DNA from: Arabidopsis thaliana
Lineage: Eukaryota > Streptophyta > Magnoliopsida > Brassicales > Brassicaceae
DNA length: 64,000 nt
Assembly: GCF_000001735.4 (NCBI RefSeq)
Contig: NC_003076.8
Location: forward strand, 12,462,001-12,526,000
Direction of reading: 5' to 3'
This document shows positions 54,761-64,000 of the stretch, in pieces. The position numbers and the translations under genes were made by a program. Under the pieces are notes generated by a model that worked only from the letters and a program-made list of their open reading frames with translations, was not told the origin of the DNA and made no database searches. Position 1 is the first letter of the stretch; every line of letters begins with the position of its first letter.

Positions 54761-55296
54761 ATACACAAAACAACGACGACAGAGGTTCTCGACAGTGTTG
54801 TTGTTTAGAAAAAAGTGAGGGAGATCATAGCCAAATACAAACGTATAGTCAAACCAACCACACCTTGGTAAGCGGAAGGTAGCAGTTTGATGTAAAACCA
54901 TTTCAGCAATTGACACAGCTGCCTCATTAGAAGGAATCCGAGAAAAAGGCCTACATCGCTTGCATACCCTCGTCATAAGAACCTGAACAAACAAGAACTA
55001 GACCTAGTGAAAACCTTGCATAAATGCTGGCTGGACATGTCGCACCAAGGAGGTCAACCGAACGCGTAAGCCTTCAACAAACTGTGCATCTGGTTGCCAC
55101 GTTCCAAACAACGCAAAAACAAAGGGCGGTACACAGAATCTACATTGGCATGCGAAGTTACGAAAACAAACTCATCAATATCAGCTTCGGCAAGAACACT
55201 GCGATCGAAAACCATAGTCAGGAAGTCAGGTCCAGAGGCTATCAAAGAACCTAATTCCCAAAACCCATGATCTGCTACACGGCGGACAATGTCAAG
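54760..55296 (-). pseudogene. F-box-family (At1g67623-like) pseudogene fragment, cut by an Athila-type element
   Basis: The minus strand encodes SLDIVRRVADHGFWELGSLI, then YRPLFLRCLERGN, then in another frame VDLLGATCPASIYARFSLGL followed by VLVCSGSYDEGMQAM, and further on a Cys-rich end (TVENLCRRCF). The order resembles the C-terminal region of a Brassicaceae-expanded F-box family, in which F-box proteins select targets for SCF ubiquitin ligases. The F-box itself would lie further right and is missing because the Athila LTR starts at 55,297. There are frameshifts near 55,055 and stops around 54,950. The family call rests on motif memory. Confidence 0.6.
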
Positions 55297-57002
55297 TGAT
55301 AATAGGTTTCTAGTCAATTATCCTAAAACATCAATCATGTCGTTGTAGTATTTTAGGTTGTCAATCCAAATGGATGTGATGCTAGCAATCAAGATGCAAT
55401 CAGAGTTCACAGAATCAAGCCAAGCAATAACAGGTTTTGGGGTGTTCTAGCAGTCCTAAGTGAACATGCAGGAAACAGAAAATCTAGAAGAATAGAAAAG
55501 CACTCGACCAACACAGCTTGTTGCCAAGCCCTGGGTGTGGTCGAGTGATAGGTCGACTAATAGACAGAAAATGTAACAAGGATACTCAACTGCACAGTCT
55601 ATTTCCAGACAACTGGGTGGTCGAGTATCAGGTCTAGTAACAGGCAAAAATAGTAAAAACTAAGCAACATGTAACAAGATGCAGTAAACAAGTGATGAGG
55701 AATTCCCGAGGATGGGGTAATTGAGTAGTTTCGTTTCCTCAGTTTACAAGTGATTGGCATGCTCAATAAATTATCCCTAGACAACAAGTTTGATAACCAA
55801 ATCTAAGTGCCACCGCAACAGAGACCCTCAAGTTAAACCAGTCCCAAACTCAATCACCATTGACAAAAGCTAACCTAACAGGCATTACGAATCAACAAGT
55901 TGAAGCCAAAACGCTCCCTGCAACCAATACCTTGGTACAGAGCCACGAATCTATGGAATAAGTGTTCAGACATTTCATCGAACAACTTTTGGGCGCGGAA
56001 ATGTATGGGCTCAAATTCTAGTTGATCAGAAAGCAATAGGCATTAAGAACAACTAATCTAGAAGGGATCTATAAATCAAACTCAACCACCTACCATAATG
56101 AGAATTCTAAACTTCTCTAACCCATCCTCAGAAACCTAGTCAGTACCCATACATCATTGGAGAGAACATAAACGATGATAAGAATGAAAACATGATAGCA
56201 ACAGAGTAATAGTAGGATATAACAGGATGAACAACTTAGTAAACGAAATCAAAAGCAAATACTGAATAGATTAAGAGAAATTCAGATTACAAAAAGGTCA
56301 AGAACACAGTGTCTGCGGAATAAAACTTAGTTTTTGAAAATGTAAAATACATGCAACTTATAGCAAAATATTCCGAAACCCTAATACTCAAAACGACACA
56401 GTATTGAATGGTCAAGTGATAAGCTGGAGTCTTCTTTTCTTCCTTGTGCTCGAGTGTCTGGTTGAGTGCGGAATGGAGAAAACTCTGAAGCTGGCAGTCG
56501 AGTATGAAGTCGAGTGATGGAGATGGTGGTACTCGGCTTGGTGGTAGAGTGGTCGATCGAGTGTGTGATGATGGTGAGACTCGGCCGTGCAATCGAGTGG
56601 GTGGTCGAGTGAAGGTGATGGAGGTACTTGACCAGGGGGTCGAGTAGTGTGATCAAGTGATGGTCAGGTGGTGGAGATGATGATACTCGACCACGAGGTC
56701 GAGTGGTCGTGTGAAGTGATGAGGCCTTCTACTCGACCAGGGGGTCGAGTGGTTTGTTGAAGTTGCGAAGCCATCTACTCAACCAGGGGGTCGAGTGTTG
56801 ATATCGTCAGGTCGACTTCCTCCAATTAGCTCGCCAACAGCTCCAAATCACCTGAAAATAACACAAATATGCAACATGCATGCAAAACTATCATAAACAT
56901 GCAAAGTGATGAAAATGATAAGAAATGGTATAAAACAGTGGTGATATGATGCTAAAGTGATAACAAATGGATGCTCAAAAGATGTAAAATGCACACTTAT
57001 CA
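55297..57002 (-). repeat. 3' LTR of the Athila-type element
   Basis: The 1,706-bp LTR starts TGATAATAGG and ends GCACACTTATCA. It is followed by the minus-strand polypurine tract GACTAAGTTTGGGGGAGT (57,003-57,020). GTCGAGTG words cluster at 56,400-56,800. Confidence 0.9.
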
Positions 57003-57020
57003 ACTCCCCCAAACTTAGTC

Positions 57021-58958
57021 TTTGCTTGCCCTCAAGCAAACAATTAAGAACAAGGTGGAGGTGAGGTTTGAAAGCGGGGACTCAGAGCTAAAGCACCAGA
57101 TAAAATCAAATGAAATCAATGTCCAACTTGGTAGTTCTAAGCTGCGATATGATCGAATTCTACTCAAAAACATTAGCCATGCCTTGTTATTAATCAATCC
57201 GACTCTTATGCTCGACCTACACATGTTTTCAAATCTACCAATCCTTTTAACATTCATTAGTTTTGAAACGTGATTCAAGCAATGCATCATCAATAAACTC
57301 ATTTGGCTCAGGTAAAGGTCAAGAGACAAAGATGGTCCCTTACAGAATAGGCTTCAGTAACAGGGGATCTCTCAAAAATGATTAAGCTTTAGTAGAATGC
57401 TAAAGGTAAGTCCCAAGCTATGCATATAGAGATAAGATCCCATCTACCCAGAGTATAACCAATTAAGCTCTAATGGTAATCCTATCTCTAGTCCCACATT
57501 AAGAACTTAACTCTACCCTTTGTATTCATGAATCTTTTAAGCCCTTTTTCTAATCATTCTTTTCTTTTCTCTTAACTCTAGGAGAAGCTTTCTCAACACT
57601 TTGATACATCTAGCGGATTTGGATTTCTTTAACAATTAAGGTTCCTGTTTTTAAAAAAATTTTAAAACCGAGGACTTTTGCCCTTCTTCATTAGCTAACA
57701 AGAACTCTTTTCTTTTCTTTACAAATCCCAAAACCTTACTAGACTTTTTTTTCTGCTTCTTTAGCTTACTTCACCTAGAGTTTTTTTTTCACCTTTTCTT
57801 ATCAATGAATCCACCCTTTTTTTTCTTTTAGACACATCCCAACCCAAAGTATAAGCGCCCACCTAGTCTTATCTAGTCCGGATAACACGAACTAGAACTA
57901 CATGAGACACTATCTCTGTCGTTACGAACCTATCACTTTCTACCAAGCTTAATCGGAATAAGACCTCACAAACACTCACAAGTGATATAGGGCTTGAAAG
58001 AAAGTTTAGGTTTGGGTTTGGGTCAACTGCTCTAATAAGGAGAGTCAGCTACTTGGATTAACAAGAGTGATTAAAATGAGTAAGAAAATCCAAGTATTTT
58101 AGGGTATCCATGAGTTCAAATTTGATGTAGACATGATAATTGAAAATCAGACAGTGAGGTCGAGTAGAGCAATCTAGGCATGGTTCAGTTTTACTTCAAT
58201 TTCATTGACTACGCAACAGACAACTAGCAACGAGGGCACTGAGTTTATCTGGTGAACCAAAATGCTTACAAGGCTATCTCATCATTATCCCCTATGCATA
58301 TGCAACAATCCTAAATGAAACACTGTAGACTCGATCCTAAATGTAATGCAGCTATATGAACACTCTGTTTTTGTGAAATCATTTTCTGAAATTTTTTCAA
58401 ATTTTTTTGGTTTTTCTATACCTTAGATAAATGCAGACTCAAAAGTATATACAATGCAACAAACACTTCTTGAGCCCTCCCCCAAACTTAAATCACACAG
58501 TGGACTGTGTGACTAAACTTGGAAGAGAGTACTCAGGACAAATCCAATCACAGAAACAAAACAAAGAACAAATCACAAGAGATGATATAATACAATGGTG
58601 AAGTGAGGCGCTTACCTCAGTCGAAGAATGAACAGAGTTGGTCGTGAATGGATGCCTGTAATTGCTTCCAGGCCATAGACGAGTCGCCCTGTTCTGTATC
58701 AGCTATAGCATGTGGGTACTCGACCTCATCAGCTCTGTGGCGGCCAACACCGCTCTAAGGATACTCGACCACTTTTCTTCTGCTGCGGCCAGCACCGCAG
58801 TCGAGTCATCTCCTCGAGTGAATAAGGCGTGATCTACTGCTAAAGCGAACGAATGTAGCCTTTTTTCTCCTCTTGTGTTCCCTGTACTCGAATGACGAAT
58901 GTCTAGCAGGGACATGTGAGACTCTCTACTCACTAAGCTCAGGCCTGTGCTGACTTGG
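57021..58958. other. Noncoding 3' region of the Athila-type element
   Basis: No gene is supported. It is collinear with 8,748-10,570 of the gag-only element, including a second purine-rich word at about 58,480-58,492 and a GCGGCCAGCACCGCAGTCGA word near 58,785. Confidence 0.7.
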
Positions 58959-60494
58959 CTAAGGCTCATCAAATCTCCTCGATGGCATGTCCCGAGGAGG
59001 TTGTCCCTGTGGGATAGCTGTTGTGGAAGAGGAGCAGCTCAGCTTATCTGTCAGAAACTTGATAGTCTTGAAGCACTTGGCGAGTAACTTATCATGTTTC
59101 TTGCACCACTTCTGCAGCTTGCTGTTGTTCATGTGAGCTTCACTCAAACTCTTGCTCTCCCTTGTCGGAGGTACATGCTCACTAAAATGATACATGCTAG
59201 TTTCAAACTCCACTTCTCTGTCTTCATCCATCCCATCCTCCGTAGCTTCTTCTATAAGAACATCCTCATCCAATGGCTGAGCGTCCTCGTAGTAGAGGTT
59301 CCCAAGCTTAGGCTTAAAATCAATGTTATCTCCCTCTATTATGCGTGTAACCTCAAGACTGGGAAGAAGGATGTTGACTTTCTTATCTGTAGAATGCTCA
59401 AACTTGAAACGGTGCATGTCGCCAACCATTGCGAACTCCAGGAATTATCAGTGATGTAGATGCTCGATATCCATTGCCCGTGGCTCAAGTCCATCAGATG
59501 TGATTGGGACTCTACAAGCGATCGGAATCGGTGTCACAACACCTCCTATGCAAAGAGCGCTTCGTGCTCTCTTGTGGTTATTGCTAACAGCCCATCTCTT
59601 TTATCCACACATGTGGATCAGAAGAAGTACAAAGAGAGGTGTGTCATTGGTTTCACCTTGAAGAGACATACCATTCTTGGTTTGGTGAAGAGTGCCTTTG
59701 AGAGCCATAGCAATCATTTCCATATCAGAATTGGTAACAGTCCCTGTTATCTCTCGGGAGTAGAGAACATTGGCTATAGAACGCTGGAAGTACCTGATGA
59801 CCGGAGTGCGTATCTAATTGCTCTTGGATCTAGAAGAATTTAGCGGTACAGAGCTGCCAGTGGTGATCCATAAGTCTTTCAACTCTTGTCTGTCATACTT
59901 GGGCTTAGTACCCGTTCCACTTGGGAAACCAAACAATCCTTCCAAGCGTTTGATTGATAGCCTATAATCCTTACCATACACATAGAATCGCAAGAATCTC
60001 AATCCTTCGCATTCCAAATCATCAGAGGTCATACCTTGGTAAAGCTCCACTTGTAGTGTGGAGAGGAACTGAATCGTTTCTTCTTCATAGGGTACATATG
60101 GGTAAGCCATCAGAGTGTCCTGGTGACAACTCTGGTACAGGTGTTGAACATCCTCCAGTAATCCATGTTGTGCCAGTGTGGTCGAGCACGGATACCTTGT
60201 GCTACAGAACTCATTCAGCTTGAAGAGCTTGATATACTCCTCAGCAGGCAATATATCAGGTTTGTGCAGAAGTTTGGTGGCTATGCGAGTATGCTCAGGC
60301 ATATACTCTTCTTCTAGATCCTCATCTATCAGCTCATACCTCTCTATCATTGCTCTCTTCCCTCGAGCTATCTCAACTTTTCTCCTGAAGTTATCATATT
60401 CTCTCTGTTCTCTTTCTGGCCTTGAAGACGATTACTCCGTCTCATCCATGTTATAGTCTGGATCAATTGAAGAACTGCCACTATAGTTACTCAT
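58959..60494 (-). pseudogene. ATHILA ORF (ORF1 family) in the env-like position, with stops
   Basis: ATG at 60,494 (MSNYSGSSSIDPDYNMDETE) leads into YDNFRRKVEIARGKRAMIER, then ELYQGMTSDDLECEGLRFLR, then [40 protein letters not shown], and the tail SLSEAHMNNSKLQKWCKKHD with a Ser/Thr stretch. This is the ATHILA ORF-1 family found only in Athila elements, between integrase and the 3' LTR, where some retroelements hold an envelope gene. I see no clear signal peptide or membrane segment, and its function is unknown. In-frame stops are at about 60,434, 59,813, 59,605 and a TGA-TAA pair at about 59,443-59,450. Confidence 0.88.
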
Positions 60495-61685
60495 GATTCT
60501 TCTGCAAAAGATTTAGAACTCAAAACTCAAATGTCAATAGGTTAGTTTCAAAGAAAACAATGAAACCAAAATCGTTATCAACAGAAAATGAAATAGACCA
60601 AGTTGGTCGAGTACAGTCTAGTACTCGAGTAAACAGAGGCGTTCCCGAGTTCTTCGTTTACGTTTTAACCTAGTAGAGCAGAACAGGGTCGTGTACAGCC
60701 GGTGAAATCGGTCGAGTAGAGTCGTTGGAATCGAGTAGCTCTTCCCGACGAATGCTCCAAGGGTCGAGTAGATCCTCAGGAAACCAGAATTAACGTCTTG
60801 AGTCTTGAATCGTTGGTCGAGTCTCAGGACGAAGTCGAGTGGTTGGCTGCAGGAGGTCGAGTGCTTTACGGTGAACTCGAATCAACAAGACTCGAGTCTT
60901 TGTCCGGCTGTCAAGTGAAACTTGGAACTCGATTAAGGTGGGTGAGTATTTCTTTCCCTCAGTGGCCGAGTAGATTTAGAAAGGTCGAGTATAGCTTGAT
61001 GTTTCGTCGGCTTCAGAGATTTGCTTCTTGTGGTCGAGTAAGTTCTCAGACCAGAGAGAAGCGATTGGTGGCGAATTGCTGCGAAGAAGAAAGATTGAGT
61101 TTGGTCGAGTGGTGGAAAAATGAAGAGAGATTGGTCGAATGAAATTTTACTCCATGGTTAGAATGATGGCGATTTCAAAAGGAGTGGTGGAGATTGAGTT
61201 TGAGATTCTCTCTCCATTTTATCTTCAAGGAGAAAGCGCGTGGCCCACACTCTGTTGACTTGTCTTTGAACTTTGTTCCCTGTTGACTGGGAAAACTTCA
61301 GGAAATCTTCTGTAAACTTGATAAACTCCCTGCAAGTCTCTGTAGCTCCTGTTGGTCGAGTATAATCATGATTTAAAATTTTTTGGGTTTTAAACATCAC
61401 ATATACTCGACTGATGTACTCGAATGCAAGGTCTTCAAGTGCAACAGAAAGTTTTCAAAATTTTGTACTCCACTGGGTTATACACTCGATCTATAGGCCT
61501 TTTGTAGAGTAAAAGTTTTGAATTTTAACTCTATCTCCAAGTTGTTCCTTTGTTCCTGAGAACCACAAACACAACAAAAACAAATCAAAAATAGCAAGAA
61601 AAGTAAAATATATTTACACAGATAGTCATGGGACTTTCTCCCAAGTGAGCTTGTTAAAAGTCATTAGCTTGATTCCTTTACTCCT
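60495..61685. other. Spacer between the pol and ATHILA ORF genes, rich in GTCGAGTA words
   Basis: No supported gene. GGTCGAGTA/GTCGAGTG words occur about a dozen times between 60,600 and 61,150, with more to 61,420. The part at 61,560-61,680 resembles 10,700-10,790 of the gag-only element. Confidence 0.65.
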
Positions 61686-64000
61686 TTAATCATCAAGAAG
61701 TTCCTGGAGATGAACCGACGTCACCTGTGGAAGGATTTGATCTGCTAAGTATTTCTTGAGCCTTTGACCATTTACTGTGAAATCTCCACTCTTACCAGAT
61801 AGAGTGACTGCTCCATAAGGACGGACTTCAGTGACACAGAAGGGGCCCAACCATCTAGACTTAAGCTTTCCTGGAAAGAGTTTCAAGCGAGAGTTGAATA
61901 GCAGCACCTGATCACCAACCTAAAAATCCTTCGTGATGATCTTCTTGTCATGAAAAAGCTTAGTTCTCTCCTTGTAGATTTTAGAGCTCTCATAAGCTTC
62001 TAAACGGATCTCATCAAGGTCACTGAGTTGGATCAACCGCTTCTCCTCAGCGTTTTTTATGTCAAAGTTCAGAAGTTTTACCGCCCACATGGCTTTGTAC
62101 TCGAGCTCAACAGGTAGGTGACATGATTTTCCATAGAGAAGATTGAAAGGAGTTGTACCAATGGGGGTCTTGAAGGCTGTCCTATAAGCCCACAATGCGT
62201 CATCGAGCTTTGCAGACCAGTCTTTCCTTGTAATCCCAACAGTCTTTTCCAAAATTGTTTTTATCTCCTTGTTGGAGATCTCAACCTGTCCGCTTGTCTG
62301 TGGGTTATAAGGGGTGGCGACCTTATGCTTTACTCCATGCTTCTTCAAAAGATTTTCAAAAACCTTGTTGATGAAATGCTTTCCACCATCACTTATTACA
62401 ATCCTGGGAACTCCAAATTTCGGGAAGATTACGGGCTTGAACAGCTTCAGCACAACTTTTGCATCGTTGGTAGGACTGACAATAGCTTCGACCCATTTTG
62501 ATACATAATCTACGGCGACCAGTATATACTTGTTACCATATGAAGATGGGAATGGACCCATAAAATCGATTCCCCATACATGAAAGATCTCAACTTCCAA
62601 GATTGGGTTCTGAGGCATCTCATTTCTTCTGCTGATGTTGCTTTTCCTCTGGCATGAATCACATTTTAAAACAAATTCCTGAGCGTCCTTAAACATTGTT
62701 GGCCACCAAAAGCATGCTTGCAGAATCTTTAACAGTGCCTTGAATGTCGCAAAGTGACCACCATATGCGGAGCCATGGCAATGCAGCATGATACCTTCTA
62801 CTTCATCTTCTCAGACGCATCTCCTGTAGATCTTATCTTTACAGAGAGTGTAAATATAAGGCTCGTCCCAGTAGTAATTGTATGTCTCTAAAAAACTTCT
62901 TCCTTTCATAATTGATCAGGTTGGGAGGCTCTACTCCGCATGGCAAGTAATTGACGTGATCAGCATACCATGGAGATCTTCCTTCAACAGCGTTCAGTTG
63001 GCGAAACTCTTTCCCGTTGTAGCTCCCACCAAAGAATTCTACAACCATGAGTTGCTCTTCTGGCATTGAGTCGTCTATCTGAATAGGTTCTTCAATTTTC
63101 ATCCTTGACAGATGGTCAGCTGCACCATTTTCAATGCCTTTCTTGTCTACAATTTCCATGTCAAACTCTTGCACCAGAAGTATCCATCTCAACAGTCTTG
63201 GTTTAGTATCCTTCTTGGCATACAGGTGCCTCAAAGCTGCATGGTCTGTATAGACAGTGACCTTGGATCCAACCAAATAGCGTCTGAACTTCTCAAATGC
63301 GAATACAACAGCTAGAAGCTCCTTCTCAGTTGTTGCATATCTTCCTTGAGCTTCATCCAACGTCCGACTGGCGTAATATATGACGTGAAGCTTCTTGTCT
63401 ATTTTCTGGCCTAGAACAGCTCTTATGGTGTAATCCGATGCATCACACATAATCTCAAACGGATAGTCCAAATTAGGAGCTCGAACAACAGGAGCAAATA
63501 CCAAAGCTTCCTTGATGGTGTGAAAGGATTTGAGGCAGTCCTCATCAAATTCAAACTTGGTCTCCTTGCACAATAGTCTGGTTAACGGCCTGGCTATCTT
63601 GGAGAAGTCCTTAATAAACCTCCTATAGAACCCAGCATGACCAAGAAAACTTCTGATATCTTTGACCGTTTTTGGTGGTTGCAACTGCATCATCACTTCA
63701 ATTTTTCCCTTGTCAACCTCTATACCCTTCTCTGATATCTCGTGACCCAACACTATGCCTTCCTTCACCATGAAATGACACTTTTCCCAATTGAGAACAA
63801 GATTTGTCTCTTCACACCTGGTCAATACCCTACCAAGATTCAACAAACATGAGGAGAAAGAGGGGCCACAGACTGAAAAATCGTCCATGAAGACCTCCAC
63901 CATCTCCTAGATTAAATCTGAAAATATAAAGGTCATACACCTCTGAAATATTGTAGGGGCGTTGCATAAACCAAATAGCATTCTCTTATAAGCAAAAGTT
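61686..64000 (-). pseudogene. pol of the Athila-type element: RT, RNase H and integrase (partial)
   Basis: From the right edge leftwards: RT with MLFGLCNAPTIFQRC and the catalytic FMDDFSVCG (about 63,880); RNase H with [30 protein letters not shown] and [12 protein letters not shown]; then integrase with [10 protein letters not shown]...CDSCQRKS zinc ligands, GIDFMGPF (Asp), ISDGGKHF (Asp) and [11 protein letters not shown] (Glu). The end is at 61,686 ([12 protein letters not shown]). Damage: TAG at 63,906-63,908, a one-base shift near 62,880, TGA near 62,815, and TAG at 61,920-61,922. The GPY-like tail ([20 protein letters not shown]) is intact and no chromodomain follows, as expected for Athila. 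Confidence 0.93.

Larger units (their letters stand above)
55297..64000 (-). mobile_element. Athila-type Ty3/gypsy retrotransposon with pol and ATHILA ORF (5' part outside window)
   Basis: The 3' LTR is at 55,297-57,002, followed inward (minus orientation) by the ATHILA ORF (60,494-58,959), a spacer, integrase, RNase H and reverse transcriptase, which runs off the window. Its LTR and 3' noncoding part match the gag-only element at 6,919, so this is the fuller relative that could have served it in trans. The gag and 5' LTR should be right of the window. It inserted into an F-box pseudogene; the local target word is TCAAG (55,292-55,296), to be compared at the far end. Confidence 0.92.

Noticed and set aside
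58959..60494. Retroviral-type envelope gene
   Set aside because: The position suits an envelope gene, but the conserved blocks are those of the ATHILA ORF family and no signal peptide or membrane anchor is evident.

Overview
This is nuclear DNA of a flowering plant, almost certainly a member of the Brassicaceae: GT-AG introns, Athila and Tekay-type LTR elements, MULEs carrying DUF1985 and ULP-type genes, CACTA elements and captured fragments of plant transcription factor genes. It looks like heterochromatic, transposon-dense DNA. Nearly every recognisable coding region belongs to a mobile element, and most carry premature stops or frameshifts. No tRNA, rRNA or CRISPR array was seen, and no clear conserved host gene apart from a possible small RPA-like gene.

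Region 1 (1-28,430) is a four-layer nest. A Ty3/gypsy element (5' LTR 27,272-28,430, truncated gag 25,947-27,230, minus strand) was cut by a CACTA element whose right end is at 25,946 and whose left end lies before base 1. The CACTA has a Transposase_24 (TNP1-like) gene at its left (minus strand) and a tnp2 gene at its right (plus strand). Between them lie captured fragments of an SHI/STY-type (SRS) zinc-finger gene and an FBH-type bHLH gene. A MULE (4,486-20,342, target duplication GTGAAAAGTG) sits inside the CACTA; it carries a DUF1985 gene, a GRF zinc-finger gene and a mudrA transposase gene. An Athila-like element with only gag and protease (6,919-14,722, target duplication AAGCC) sits inside the DUF1985 gene.

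Region 2 (28,431-35,210) holds a compact two-exon RPA/DUF223 OB-fold gene, a ULP1 (C48) protease-like gene with its catalytic residues but several lesions, a foldback hairpin, a zinc-knuckle remnant and long AT-rich stretches.

Region 3 (35,211-48,068) fits a non-autonomous Helitron in minus orientation. It carries a ~470-bp tandem repeat array, itself split by a poly(A)-tailed retroposon (16-bp target duplication) and by an 8.25-kb Tekay/Del-type chromovirus (38,668-46,918, target duplication ACTTC). The stops in the chromovirus gag-pol are all TAG where they arise by substitution.

Region 4 (48,150-64,000) has a second, degraded MULE interrupted by a small CACTA derivative (48,844-50,766, target duplication AGG), then an F-box-family pseudogene cut by a second Athila-type element. 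That element runs off the right edge and has integrase, reverse transcriptase and the ATHILA ORF. Autonomous-type elements (tnp2, mudrA, pol) sit beside dependent ones (gag-protease Athila, small CACTA, Helitron, retroposon), and small target duplications let the order of insertion be read directly.
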